From Polytrichum commune (taxonomy: Eukaryota; Streptophyta; Polytrichopsida; Polytrichales; Polytrichaceae): 64,000 nt of DNA. Location: contig OX485809.1 in NCBI GenBank assembly GCA_950295325.1, positions 3,534,001-3,598,000 of the forward strand, given 5' to 3'. This document shows, one piece after another, positions 46,914 to 59,880 of the stretch. The position numbers and the translations under genes were made by a program. Numbering within the stretch: position 1 is the first letter of the stretch; each line of letters opens with the position of its first letter. The notes under the pieces are model-generated. The model was not told the DNA's origin, made no database searches, and saw nothing but the letters and a program-made list of their open reading frames with translations.

Positions 46914-49900
46914 TTGTTCCATGACACTAAAGTATTGTTTGAGACAATATTTGTTCAAAAGTCACGAGAAGGTGTTGGTTCGTTTTGGAAGTTATGTGGA
47001 GGCTCTTACAAAGTCATGGGTTTGTATGAGATGCAGATGAATTTGTCTACAATATTGCTGACAAACAAATCCATCACAACAACTCTTCAAAGCAATGATT
47101 TGCATGGAGCTAAGATTGAGTCAACTTCAGAAGATGTCATGCTCCTTAGCAATTATGATGATGATGGCATCCATGTGGTTGACTTGGCTATCCATTCCAC
47201 ATCCCCATCTAAGTCTCATTTATTGTTCACCTCTGCACCTTTTACACAAGATCTTCCTTCCAATGCACCTTCTCATGATAAGGTGTTGTATGAGCGTTGC
47301 AGACAATCACACACACTCCCAAAAAAAAATTCCGATTCTTCCCTCTTTGACCTCAATACTGTCCATATACTTGATGCACTCAAAATCGCAAAATGTCGTA
47401 GAAGGTCTAGGTATGATTTATGGTATAGACTTTGATAACATTGTCATAAAGGATGTTGAGTATTTGCCTTCTACAATCGATGGTGATGTCATTTTTGTTT
47501 TGCCACCTATAGATCAAGAAGTTTTTGATGCTTATGGCATGGCAATGGATGGCATAGACAAAATTTATGATGGACATGTTTGGTACAAAACCAAGACAAC
47601 AAACATCCAAAATGAGTTTGGTTTGACTTTCAAAAGGTCTACATGCATTGGCCATCTCCAATGCCCTAATAATTGTTGTGAATATATGTTGCGAGATGGT
47701 GGAGCTTGTGACAATACCAAGTGGGTTGGCATTGCACCAACAACATTTGTTATGGGTAAAGGGGCCATCAGAGGGGTCTAGGTCTCAATGCAAGGTTTAT
47801 CATGTTTCTCCCATTTGTCTCGGTGTCTGTCATGCAAGGATTATATACATTCATTCAACATCTTTGAACATGTCCCATGTGTGTATCCATCTAGGTGTGC
47901 ACGACCACTGAGTGTCCACTAGAGTGTGTCATAAGTCATTGGACATGGCTATCCATTGTGTTGCTAATGAAGTGTCCAGAACTCCAACTGCCAAGAATTC
48001 AACAATTATTATGGTTGCGAGTAAGCAATTTCTTGTTGATTATATCCTCAAGTCCCCTCTCCCATGGGAGAATAACTAGCTTCATGGCGCTTCATTGGAG
48101 GTGATCATGAATAATTCTCCACTCTAGCCTCCCCTAACTGCAGAAACTTTGTGTTTGGTTCCAAAAGATTCATTTAGGGTGGAATGGGTTCCATGGATAG
48201 TATTATAACACTTAAAGACCACTTTGGATTCAAGTATGTGCACGACAATAAATTCCTAGGGCAATCTAAAGATAATGTGTTAATGTTGAAGATGTCTGTA
48301 GATCTTGATGGAAGTGGAGTTGATCTAGTTAGACGCATGCAACGCGGTGGAGACATGGAGAATTCTTGGATAATGTTTGACCGTGTTAAGCAACCCGCGA
48401 CTGGATTACAATGGTGTGCCATGTCTATGACCGCAAGCATTGCAAGGTATTGACTATAGCATGTTGTATATGCAATCAGAGGTTGTCCGAGTCCAAACCA
48501 TGATTGGAAGAATTTGAATGCATTCATGCTCAAAAATGGAGTCCCCAAGGTGGATTTCAAAGGCTTCATGGCAAATAGTGCACATGCAAATTGGAATGTT
48601 GTGAGGAAGGTCTATGGTGATGATGATACAACCTTTCCTCTAGAGGGGCACGAGTGTACATGCCTTTTCTATTGGCCTACCAATCTGCCAAAAAACACAA
48701 AAAACATATCCGACCTTCATTGCAACATCCACGCAAGCAATTTTGCATGGAATATAGGACACCAAAAATATGGAGGAGGCGAATGTCAAATACCATGTGA
48801 GACAAGCTTGATGGTTGTTATCAGGAGCAACCACAGAGGATGGCATGTACAGCTTGTCAGAGTTGAAAGGTGGATCTTTGGGGAAAGGGCTTAACCAAAC
48901 ATCATTGAAGCTCAAACTTGCAACATACACTAGTGATCCCAGGCTCTTTGCAAAAGCTATGAGGTCTTACCCAAAGGCAAAGGATCTCAATACAAAGACC
49001 TATGTGCTGGAGGGGTTTGAATTGTTTGGATCAACCAAGAGAAAGATGGATTTGCCACAAGGGTCTAAGTATGATTCCCATTGTCCAAACAAGGTCAACT
49101 ATTCCATCCCCCGCCCTAACACAAGATCCACTACAACACACATTGAGGAGTCCCTCATACATGATGAGAATGTGGTGTCTAAAACCACTAGCATGTTCGA
49201 ATCCAAGTGTCCAAAATACCAATGGCACGTTCTAGATTGCCTTATCCATTGAAGAAAGAATGTCAGGCGGTGTAGGCCAACACAGGGCATCCATGCAAGG
49301 CCAAAGTGAGGAAGAGTATACATGGCACACCCAACTTACAAAGGATCGAAGAAGGAATTATGTTCCAAGAATCACATACCTACAAATTTTGGTTCTATGC
49401 AAATGACATTAACCGCTACGTGAAGGGTAGCAAGAAGAAGTGGGCACTTGATTGGCCAAATCTTTTGATTGTGTGGTTGGTGAAGGTTGGGACTTACCTT
49501 ACATGAAGAAGGTTTTTGCGTTGGAGGACATTGGTTTTCAACTTCAACAATGGGAGGCCCTCTCCTCACATCATCATTTAAGTACAATTCCCAACCCTCC
49601 CATAACTCGACCACATTTTCTTGTTTTAGCAAATCCACATGCTCACCCCACCACACGGTTTTCCAAGGCAATTTGTTGTAATATGGCGGCGCCATTGCCA
49701 GAGCACAAAAATAAATGGGAGAATGCCACTACATATGAATATGTGATGAAAGTGATTGCCATCCCATTCCCTGGATTTGGTGGCACCATAACCATAGTCT
49801 CCAAGGAGGAGAGGTCTTACCTGATGTCCATTGTAGACAACCCACAATGCACTTGCCTTAACTTCACAAAAATGTCACCAATGGCAGTGGGGAAGAGGGT

Positions 49901-50042
49901 TTCTTGCAAACATTTGTACTATGTGTTTAGGTATTTGTGCAAAGTTGACCACGCCACTGACAAGTTTATTCACACACCCACATTCAGCTATAGCAAGTTG
50001 ATGCATATTCTCAAGCTCACAGGTGTTGTGGAACAAGCTTAG
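46914..50042 (+). pseudogene. Mutator-like (MULE) transposase gene, decayed
   Basis: Colinear protein blocks on the + strand fall in shifting frames: an N-terminal part (46914-47435), DVEYLPSTIDGDVIFVLPP to WVGIAPTTF (47450-47760), a zinc/WRKY-GCM1-like stretch (47790-47915), a catalytic-region block with DFKGFMANSAHANW (48514-48660), and a C-terminal SWIM finger. The finger reads CTC, then about 20 residues, then CKH (about 49850-49910), followed by FSYSKLMHILKLTGVVEQA and a stop. A C-terminal CxC...CxH finger after a DDE region is typical of MuDR/MULE transposases, which act in the nucleus on terminal repeats. At least six frame changes or stops make it inactive. Terminal inverted repeats were not found, so element borders are unknown. 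Confidence 0.7.
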
Positions 50043-50463
50043 TGTAGTGATAGTGAAGGCCATGGAAACATAATTATAAGATATAGAAATGTATATGTTT
50101 GCCCTAAGGAAATGTAGTGCACATTGAAGCTAGAATTGTTTGGTTGTTCGCCACAATAAGACATTAAACATTCCCTATGCATGTCTATCGTTTCAATACA
50201 GTATTCATAATCATGGACCATCATTCACCCTATAATCCATGGTAATAGGGTCCAATTCAATATTTATTATCTCTCAAACATATTATATCCAACATTTATA
50301 ACTAAAGTGAATTTCACTTATTTCTTAAAATGGTAAATTGTTGGACATTTTGTTCCTCACTGCTCACATGTCACCACTCACCGCTCAACACTCACACGTT
50401 AGCTTCCCTCATAGCCATAGTAAACATAGTCAATACAAAACAAGAAGATGATGATAGCAAATA

Positions 50464-50501
<38 letters not shown>

Positions 50502-50509
50502 ATCACTAG
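50043..50509. other. 3' flank of the MULE gene
   Basis: No gene. Bases about 50345-50395 match in reverse complement a stretch near 62230-62275 ('cactcaccgctca'-type). A (TA)n run lies at 50473-50499. Confidence 0.45.
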
Positions 50510-51150
50510 CCTTTTATATGAAATTGGAAATTTCATAGAGTTGGAATTGAGCTACCATTGAGGTCCACCAAACCTTATCCAATGAGTTCTACTATGTACA
50601 ATATTCATTTTAAGAATTTATTTCAACATCAACATTTTTGTATTATTGTGTATTACCAATTTTCAATTTCGATAACGTCTCATAATAGTAATCATTGGTT
50701 ATGTTCATATTAAATTGGAAATTTCAAAGAGCTTGCATTTGAACTAGCACTGAGCTTCATCAAACCTTATCCAGTATAAATTTTGCTTTGAGTGGTATTT
50801 AATATTTTAAATAATTATTTCTAATTATCATTTCTTTTCATAATAAATTGGAAATTTCATTGAGCTTCCATCGAGCTTTCACCAAATCACTTCTCGTTAT
50901 AAGCAATTTTCCAATTTCAATAACCTTTCATTTTTTTAAATGAATATTTTAGATACGAGTTCTTTTCATACTAAATTGGAAATTTCACTAAGCTTGCTCT
51001 TGTTTCTTTCCCTAAGTTCCACCAAACCTTATCCAATATAAAATTTCAGTTTGAGCGGTATTTCAGATACATAAATAATTATTTTCAATTACTAGCTCTT
51101 TTCATACTAAATTAGACCGAGCTTTCACTAAGCTTCACCAAACTGTATCC
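50510..51150. repeat. Degenerate tandem repeat, 'aaattggaaatttca' units
   Basis: At least four diverged units share 'aaattggaaatttca', then 'gagctt', then 'caccaaaccttatccaat' (near 50522, 50713, 50848, 50972). Unit spacing is roughly 120-190 bp. Non-coding, very AT-rich. Confidence 0.6.
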
Positions 51151-52521
51151 AATAAGTTGTTACATGCATTACTTGGGCCCTATTACCAGTCAAAGGCAAT
51201 CTCCACAATGCCTCTCTCCCCGTGAATGGGGACAAAGCCAACAAATCTGCACTTCCGCTAACCATAACTTAATCAAGGGAGGTCTTATTTTCAATCCGAC
51301 TTTTTTAGATGTTTCATCATAGATTTGTTAATGTAACACAATTTTTTTTTTGTGTGTAAATATGATCAACACGAGTTGGAGAACATGAAAAACAAACCAA
51401 ATAACACCCACATACTTGAAGAAATAGTTGAATGTAAATGGGACCAAGAAACTCTCTAACTTGAAATAAATTAAATGTAGAGGTAGACAAAAAGGAGGTG
51501 GGACAACCAATCAAGCTTCCTTACGCAACAACTTCTAGAACAACGATCTCAATAAGCAAGAATCCCCTCGACTATGGAGGAAGCACATTAAAACACTCGT
51601 TCTTCTTCTTCCTAGCGAATAGATCTCCAAGTCCACATGCAAAATCTAATCGAAGGGGAACACGACAAGCCTATATTGAACTTGCATATACATCACTACA
51701 AAGATAAATAGGTGTCTATAGTCTCAAGGTACATTTTACACACAACTACCGGTTCACCTTCCAGCGCATTGAAAAACTTGCCAAAAGTGTTCATCTCGCA
51801 TGCTCTCAAAGCAAATATGACAAACAAGAAGAGAAACTAGAAGAAAACACTGGTTTCTCACAGCATGATCAGAAGCCCATATGACAAAATGAGTAAGAAT
51901 AGAAAGGACAATATGGCTTTCTTGTGACATGAATAGAGGATCGCATGACAAACAAGAATGGAAAGGAAAATAGAGCTCGTTTGCAACATAAATAGAGGCC
52001 TGTATGAAACCGAGGTTAAAAGCTTAAAACAAAAATTTAGAAGCACCTTGGATGTCAAGTTTAGCATGTCAGGAACAAGGGGTCCTACAACTGCAAAAAT
52101 ACTTTGGAACCCTGAAGTTATCTTATTGCATTGGCCAGGGGAAAGAGAAGCTTGGCCACTGAGCTTGTGAAAAAACAAAATGAGTAACACAAATGTATGC
52201 ATGCTTAGGCAGATCCACAACAGGGTACGTTGCAGCCAAAGTAGGAAAACCACCAATGGTTGGAAAGGCACAAGCAAAACTGAGTTCGGATTACCAATGT
52301 GTCTGTCTTGTGCTACTCTGAAAGAAAGAGAAAGCTGCAAGTTACGAAACAAATGGCACAAATGGCACTGCCACAGAGGAACACAGCAGAGTTTATACCA
52401 TTGTCTTAAAAAAGCAAAGCCGATATGCTACATAAGTTTTCTTTGCAGCCATACATCATCATCCACACATGGAACACTACAGTAGCCACACATTATACTT
52501 AGTAATCTTCTCTTCCTAGTC
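51151..52521. other. Downstream region of the RING gene
   Basis: The portion next to 52521 is probably the 3' UTR of the - strand RING gene. Bases about 51360-51415 resemble 35450-35500 ('gagttggagaacatgaaaa'). The - strand open frame at 51858-52361 has no recognisable domain and is treated as chance or UTR. Confidence 0.4.
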
Positions 52522-55500
52522 TCAAACTCGTAGCCAAACAGAGGAAGACCGTGACAGCTTCACCGCCATGTCAGGATTGTAAGGCTTTCTACACCCTGGA
52601 CAGCGGCCATCATCTGACGAAATTCTGTGGTAGCAGAATAAGCACAGTTGAAAACCACAGGAGCAGGGCATATGTGATGAGTCTGTCATGTCCAGCTCCT
52701 CTGTGCATATAGGGCAGTATGATGGGGTTGCAGGAGGATCCCACATATTTCCATGCATATTACCCCAACCTTGGTGGTGGTTGTTATTACTGTGGTGGCT
52801 TGGGTATGTATGCTGCTTTGTTAGTCGAGGCAACGTGGGAGGTCTCGATACATCATCCGGTCTCCAGGCCCTTCCACCGTTTCCTCTCCTGCCTCCAAAC
52901 CCTGAGTTCTTGTACTTGTACTCTGGTTTCAACTGCGCATTCTGCATATCAGAATGATGGTGATGGTGGGCTCCAACCTGTTTCTTGTCATGTAACTCTT
53001 TCCCTTCAATATGCTGAGCTCGGTCAGTACTTAGGCCCTTGTGCCCTTCTGACCTGTGTGGGGAGCTCTGTACATGCAATGCATCAAATGCCGATTCCCA
53101 ATCATCCTCTGCCTCATGAGACTCGTCATTGTCTTCAGAACCACTCCCTGTATAGCTACTACTTGCACAATAGCTATTAGACCTTGACTTGCTCACATCA
53201 CCATTCAACCATCCATTATTTGCTGAGTCGTGTTTATGCTCACTCCCTCCATGCGGTTCTTCATCCCCAAAATACTTTGGCACCCTAGCTGATGGGTCTT
53301 GCCTTCTCCCGGATGCCTCTTTCTTTGAGCCTTTGCTATCATGGCTTGACCCACTAGCAGGTGAGCGTGACTGCATTCCAGGAGAACCTATAGGTGTGTG
53401 CTCACTTGTTGTAGCATTTGAGCCTGACCCCTGACTCCGGGAATGCAGGGAAGGGCATTCCCCTTCCTGACCCATGCACTCCATGTCACCTACTTTATGC
53501 AGGTGTTCACAACTTTGATCCTGATGAAGTTGATGTTCTGCACTCCCTGCCTTCCCTGGAGAAAATTGACACCGGTTCATGTTAATTCACACACTATGCA
53601 TATCTTCTATGTTTTGCCAAACCCAACTCCTAACTGTCCTCTCTCTAGCACTGGATGCGGAACTAATTATTAGTAATACCACAGGGTCACCAGAACTAGT
53701 TTAAACCCGAGAAATAAATTGTCCAACACTTAACCTGAAGTCTTACTCCTCACTAGAAGTGTAAACTACATTGTGACAGTAACACTGTACATTGTGATCC
53801 TAAATTCATTAGTGATCACACGGTACTATAATGTTGCAATAGACTGGGTACATGATCCTTGAGGAGATGACATCCTTCAGAGCTCCAAAATCCACAAGAC
53901 TACAATAAAAACCCAGTAAGATAATGAGCTGAAAGTGCATGCTTGAAATGGAAAGGAACTTGTTTGATAGCTATGCACCAAACTCATATCAAGTAGGAAC
54001 ATATGTTTCCTGTTGGAGTATGTAAGTTTAAAGCTTTAAAGAATGTCATCTCGTCAAGCTGGAACCTGTGAGATAATGACCGGAAAGTTTACCCTAACGT
54101 TCAAGATGTTACTGATAAACCATCCTCCTATTTTTCACATACAAACAGGATGCCCTGAATACAAACTACAGTGCGTGGCAAAAAATAATTATCAATCATT
54201 TTTTAACTAAGGTCAGGTAAAGATACCTTGAGAACCCTGAGACAACCACTGTTCCCGACGAGCATCCAGTTTACATTGCTTTAGCTTTGCAGACCTGTTA
54301 CCCTGCACAACCAACAGTGCAATCAACACAGATTATGACCAATACGTAAAAGTAGCCTAATCTCAAACTAAAGAAGGCACTGTAAATATATCAATGAGGT
54401 GCAGCATCTCATTTCAGGGATAGATCTCCTTTCTTTGGCTTGAGTGTCTTCATAAGACACAGAGGACAGTCTAAAGCAAATATTTTACCCTACTGAAGCC
54501 TTCTTGACACAGAAGGCGTGTAGGATGTCCCTATAACCTGGTTCCAAGCAGATAGCAGAATATAGCATGGAATTATGTCAAAACACATAGCAGTGGTGAT
54601 CAAGAAAGTAGCAATAAAAACAAGTACAATTTTTTCTGCAACCCCTACCAAGTGGCATGCACGCCAAACATGTGGTAGGCTACTGTGGAATCTATGATAA
54701 TCTTGAACCTAAAATGAACAAGTTAAAGTTTCCACTAACACTTCATAACAGGGCAATCCACATGCATAACTATGGACAATACAAGGACACCATATACAGT
54801 TGGTTACATGTACCTACTTCCTTTCTCCACACCACAGCAAGAGCATTGACAAGCCTTTCCAAGCCTTGGTGAATTAGATCGAAAACCTAATACAGTGTAA
54901 AGACTTCATCACACACACAGGGCAGCTGGAAAACCAGACGTATCGCACAAAAACCTTCACAACTCATAAGGTGATACACAAAAACGTACGCTGCTCAAAT
55001 CTGCACACTTGGGACTCACTAAACTGTGCTGATCACATATAAGGAACTTCAAAGTACATTGCATTGCATTGCACTAGTGTGACTAAGGTAGATGTAGAAA
55101 AAGCAGGGTCCTAATTGTGCCTCGCATGTGTGCCAACTCAACAGATTCCTTGATTCCGAATTGTGACACCAGTACGTAATAAAACGAACTGTTAAAAGCA
55201 ACATGCAAATGATTACACAACGCTTGCATTGACAGTAATTCTTCCCCAACATATCCCTGCGTTTACACAAATGTGCATGAACTGTAGATGAAACTTATCC
55301 GTATCCTAGTAGCTATTCCTTGCGTAGAATTGCAACAGACCGGATCCAATATCAACATTGTGATTATAAAATAAGGTTGAAGAGAAGGTTGGAGCAAAAG
55401 AAGAGAGATGAACCCTAAACTCCGTCTATCAGGTTCAAAAAGACACTCTTGCACACTGTAACAAAAATCAGGTTTGTGGAGAAAGAGGCATGTTCTGAAG

Positions 55501-57506
55501 GGTGACTAAATATGGTCTAAGATCAAGATGGCCTCCCTCCAATTCGGTTCTACAACAAAAGGGTCAATTGAAACACAGAAAAGCTTTACAGTACTAACGT
55601 AGCACAACACGGAATTGGAACACGGATGACTTCTGCCAGTCAAAGTGGAGCAAAACACACATCATTCCCTAGAGCAATGCTAAAGTGTCCAGCTTTCCCC
55701 TCCACGTTCCCTCTATAGAATATTCCTCCATGTTCGACTCAGAGCAGCATAATAATGCTGTTGTTGTTATGCGGGCGCAAATTCAAGGATACATTGTCCT
55801 ATCCCTTTGACTTGTATAGCCCAGCTGTCATTCGCAGAAGAAAGAAGACGAAAAGTACACCTAGAAAACAAATACACATTGGGTTCTATTTGTGTAGACA
55901 TACAAGTGTCACAAGGGAGCCTCCGTAATCCATTTCGAAGTGCCTTTCTCACTTCATCAGCATGTTGAAGCCACAGAGATTAATCAAGCACTACCCTTTT
56001 GCTTAGCTCTCACATCGGAGTGCAAAAACTAGGTAAACATGAAAAAATACTTGAAGAATCCTCCCGAATCATCACAGTTTCCTGACCCAAGAAACCTAAT
56101 GAAAAGCGCAAAATCCGTCCGAATGATGGAATTAGAGAGCAGCAACCAAAGCATGCGCAGCCACAGACACCTGAATAACGAATGCACATTTTGTTCTTGT
56201 GTAGACATCCAAGTGCTACAAGGTAGCCTCCATACTTCACTTCGAAGGGCCTGCCTTCCTCACTTCAACATATTGTGGCAGACCTGCCTGGCCACAGAGA
56301 TCGAGCACTGTCCTTTTTCTTCACTCTCGGAGTGCGGAAACTAGAGGGAAAGTGCTCGAAGAATCCTCCCGGACATAGAATAAAGTGCAAAATCCGTCCG
56401 AATCATGGGATTAGAAAGCAGCGACCAAAGCATCATGCGCCTGCTTCCTCCCACTAGTATTTTCATATCTCTTCGACTTGTATGAATCAGTTGGCATTCG
56501 CAGATGAAAGAGAAAAAGACGTACATCTGAACACCGAATGCACATTACGTTCTACTTGCGTAAACATACAAGTGTAACAAGGTAGCCTCCATAATTCATT
56601 TCAAAGGGCCTTCCTTCCTCATCTCAAGATATTGTGGCAGACCTGCCTCGCCACAGAGATCAAAGCACTGTCCTTCGTTTCACTCTCGAAGTGCAGAAAC
56701 TAGACATCAAAATGTACTCGAAGAATCCTCCCGAATCATCACAATTCCTGGCTCTCAAGAAACCTAGAGAAGAGTGCAAAATCCCTCCGAATCATCGAAA
56801 TTAGAGTGTAGAAACCAAAGCATGATGCGCCTGCTGCTGCTGCCCCTCCCGGAAATTTCAGTTGCATCACCGCTGCGCAAGCTTACGCAGCCACAGACAT
56901 CTGAATAACGAATGCACATTACTTTCTACTTGTGTAGACATACAAGTGCAACAAGGAGCATCCGTAATTCCTTCCTAAGTGCCTTCATTCGTCACTTTCA
57001 GCATATTGTGGCCTGCCTCGCCACAGAGATCAATCAAGCACTATCCTTCCCTTCACCCTCGGAGTGCAGAAACTAAACAATAAAATGTACTCGAGGAATC
57101 CTCCCGAACCTAGAGAAAAAGTGAAAAATCCCTCCGGATCATGAAATTAGCGAGAATACCAACCAAAGCATCATGCGCCTCCCCCCCCCAGAGATTACGG
57201 TCTTGCATCATCATCATCACTGCGCAAGGGTTACAAAGCCACAGATAGATACCACCACGGATACAATAGGATAGGATAGGATAGGATATTAGGGATCGAG
57301 AGAGGCATATATACATATATTTTTATATATACACATACCCGCTTCCTCCGACTAGCGTCCTTGGCGCTGAAAAAATCGGCCCGTTGGTGATTCTCTACGG
57401 GATGTTGATGATGGTGATGGCAAGTTGTGAACTGGTTATGGCCACCGCCGCCTCTGCTGCTGCGGTGCCCTCCGTCCACAGTCGAAAGCGTGTTGGAAGC
57501 TGCCAT
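52522..57506 (-). CDS. Plant C4C4 RING-type protein (NOT4-like RING), three exons, 425 aa
   Basis: Exons on the - strand: 57506-57339, 54302-54227, 53555-52522. Phases agree (0, then 1) and all introns are GT-AG. Exon 1 starts MAASNTLSTV and is His/Gly-rich, ending KDASRRKR. Exon 2 adds the conserved GNRSAKLKQCKLDARREQW block. Exon 3 has a long Ser/Gly/His-rich linker and a C-terminal RING at about residues 362-403. The RING spacing is C-x2-C-x13-C-x-C-x4-C-x2-C-x10-C-x2-C, all cysteine, as in CNOT4. That RING type recruits E2 enzymes, so ubiquitin ligase activity is likely; the substrate is unknown. An in-frame ATG at 57527 would add seven residues. It looks intact. Confidence 0.88.
54303..57338 (-). 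other. RING gene intron 1, 3 kb
   Basis: Starts GTATGTG after an Arg codon and ends TTGTGCAG. Its 5' two-thirds (in gene direction) holds a four-unit minisatellite; 54303-55868 shows no recognised element. Short open frames within are noise. Confidence 0.75.
55869..57190. repeat. Four-unit minisatellite in RING gene intron
   Basis: Units of about 310-375 bp start near 55869, 56180, 56536 and 56910. Each runs from 'gaatgcacatt' through 'gacatacaagtg', 'gccacagagat', 'cactctcggagtgc' and 'gaagaatcctcccg' to 'accaaagcat' with 'atgcgcctgc'-type endings. Copies have diverged by indels. The array ends in a short C run near 57181. Confidence 0.8.
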
Positions 57507-57927
57507 GTTAACACATTCCACCACCATACCCTAACCACCTTTCTTTTCCCAAATGCAAAACTCCACCAAATCCAACGCCGCGCACACCGTTGGCAAAAGC
57601 TTCCTTCCGGAACCCTAAACCAATCCGCAACGAAACGAAGCGCCCGCGCACCGAAGAATCCAAGCCGCAACTAGCTCGCAAAAACGGAATCGATCGCCAC
57701 AGCAACAGCGAAGCAAGTGAGAATCGTGGCCAGGGGACGAGAGGGGAGCGCTTCTCAGCTCCTCTTGCTTTGCCTGACCCTCCCGAGCCTGTGCCGAACC
57801 TCTTCCGAACCTCCACCAGGCCTCACCAGACCTACCCCGAGCCGCATCCGAACGTAGAAAGAAGCTCCAGGTTGTCCGAACGGCTCTAGCCACACCCGGG
57901 CCTAGCTTCCATTCTCCCGAGGTGTTT
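57507..57927 (-). promoter_or_regulatory. 5' flank and leader of the RING gene
   Basis: GC-richer than the surroundings, with open frames on all sides that reflect composition. This is where the promoter and leader should lie. No specific core element could be fixed. Confidence 0.35.
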
Positions 57928-58440
57928 CCGAACCTCATCCCGATCCTGTTACCGACCCTGGGCTGAAGACTTTTGCGTTCGTTCCTTGGTTTTGTAAGGC
58001 AACGCAATCCCCCACTGCCCAGTCACCAGGTTACCCAATGCATACACCTTGATCCGGGTATCTACATGACCCAGGTATGTAGTCGGTCCATAACATATCA
58101 ACCCGAACATGACCAGTCCCGAGGCGGGTCCGAACCTTATCCCGAACCTGAAACCGAGCTCGGGTTGTAGACTTTTTGCGTGCATTCCTTGGTTACTAAG
58201 GCAACCCCCTGTCCTGGTCACCAGGTCCCTTACTAACATCCACATCCACGCCGGGTATAAACGACGCAGCGTACATAACCGGCCCACCGGATATAAACAC
58301 CATCATGACCAGTTCCGTGGCGGGTCCGAACCTGGTCCCGAACCTGTAACCGAGCCTAGGTTGTACATTTTTGGTTCCGTCCCTTGGTTTTGTAAGGCAT
58401 TCCCTCTGTGCCTAGTCGGCAGGTCACCAACTACCTACCC
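57928..58440. repeat. Three-unit GC-rich tandem repeat upstream of RING gene
   Basis: Units of about 200 bp start at 57928, 58130 and 58326 with 'ccgaacct' and 'tcccgaacctg'-like sequence. They continue through 'ccttggtt.tgtaaggca', a 'gtcaccagg' motif and 'gccgggtat'. Similarity between units is moderate. Open frames across the array are repeat artefacts. Confidence 0.75.
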
Positions 58441-58547
58441 ATCTTTGCCGGGTATCATCATGGTACATAAACAAGTGCATGAAAGCATCAATCCCATCAC
58501 ATAAGGTATGTGGGCCTTACATGGTCATTTTTGTCAATCGGAAACCT

Positions 58548-58925
58548 ATTTGATTGGTGTATAGGAAAGCTTGTAATTTAAGTACGGACACTAAGACACA
58601 TGTTACAATGCGATTGGACTACGTGCTTAAAATGCATACACCATTGTATGTTCGATAGTGAGCATTACTAGGAGGTCTTATGCACGTGTGGGCTTCTCCA
58701 ATAGTCAACAACATTTCCGACCAATGAGCATGGAATATGTAAGGTTACCTCATATATGTGGCCATGACGTGGCCATTCTTCTTAAGTTGACCTGTGTATT
58801 TGATCGGTGGCATGTGGCACAACTTGTTGTCAACATTGGACATTAAAAAGAAACGTATTGTGATGAGATTAGACTCTATGTTCAAAATACAAACACCGTT
58901 GTAGGTTTAGCAGCTAACAAAATTT
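58548..58925 (+). repeat. Two tandem repeat D fragments
   Basis: The first (58548-58690) reads 'ttgattggtgtataggaaag' and later 'gcgattggactacgtgctta'. The second (58795-58925) reads 'gatcggtggcatgtggcaca' and 'gagattagactctatgttca'. Both follow the D family landmark order and are short and worn. Confidence 0.5.
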
Positions 58926-59795
58926 GGAAGCTTGGTTTATAAGAGAAAGAGAATCCTTGTTTTGGCCTCTTATAACTTTTGCGTCTTAGCTATGATCTTT
59001 GAAGCTTGAAAACATATTATTTGTGATTCGCATTTGCTAAACATACGAGACAATTCCCAATCTAATCCAACGGGGAAAAAGTTATACTTGGAGTTGGAAG
59101 TGCACACATCAGGGCACATACCTTGTAAACATACACCAAATACACGAACAATGTATGGTAAGTAGAATACGGCTATTGTTTATGGCAACCTATAGAGATC
59201 TAGTAAAAGCCTACATGTATAGCTTTATGGTTGTTTCATCCCAAATTAATCCCACCATGTAAAATTTGTGGTCTATTTTTCTCTTCTTTGAATTCTAAGC
59301 TATAAGGAGTTCACCGTCAACTTACATGGTTGTCATGGACACTTGGCCACTAGATAATCAAAAAAGTACTTCCGCTCATAATACATATTCCTCAAAAAAT
59401 CCCCCAAAAATGTGTCGATGATTTAGGGTTTGCATCTAAATCCACGATACATTCATCATGTTTTAAACTGTAAATAAAGAAAAGAAAAAAGAAAGTCGGT
59501 ATTAATTTTGTGGAGGAGTATAAAACACCATCCATTGTTTTAGAGGAACTCAAGTTGCAGATTTTGGCATACTCTAGGGGTTTCAAACCTAGTATGAGGC
59601 CCCTATGAGGCTTATGAGTTTGCTTTGTAAATAAGCAAACCAAAAAATAACCAGCGTTGGGCAATATGGCATGAATTTGAGCCCCTTGGTCCTACACTGC
59701 TCAAGAATCCTCTTGGTGGAGGGTGGGGTTTACTTCCTACCTTGCGGTGGGTGGGCTCTTGGCTTCCTACCTACCTACCTAGTTTTTTCCCGTCA
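58926..59795. other. Intergenic, no gene seen
   Basis: No coding or repeat feature could be supported. A (CCTA)n microrepeat lies near 59767-59780. Confidence 0.45.
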
Positions 59796-59804
59796 AGTAA
59801 AGTG

Positions 59805-59880
59805 AAGATTTCACAGCAGGAATCGAACCGCCAACCACTCCATTCGGAAATGGGTACCTCTCCACTATCACCCAATAATT
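59805..59880 (-). other. tRNA-like A/B box pair, possible SINE head
   Basis: On the - strand, a perfect B-box-like GGTTCGATTCC follows an A-box-like TAGTGGAGAGG 38 bases upstream, with a small hairpin CCATT/AATGG between. The T-stem does not pair properly and no acceptor stem was found, so it is not a working tRNA. It could be the head of a tRNA-derived SINE. Confidence 0.3.

Noticed and set aside
51858-52361. 167-codon - strand frame downstream of the RING gene
   Set aside because: No recognisable domain, and its position suits 3' UTR or chance.
54222-54227. RING intron 2 donor GTATCTTTA considered as a U12 site
   Set aside because: Two mismatches to the U12 donor and no U12 branch motif near its 3' end; treated as an ordinary GT-AG intron.
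57395-58007. Several 90-130 codon frames upstream of and across RING exon 1
   Set aside because: GC-rich composition and tandem repeats keep many frames open. Only the frame joining to conserved exon 2 is supported.
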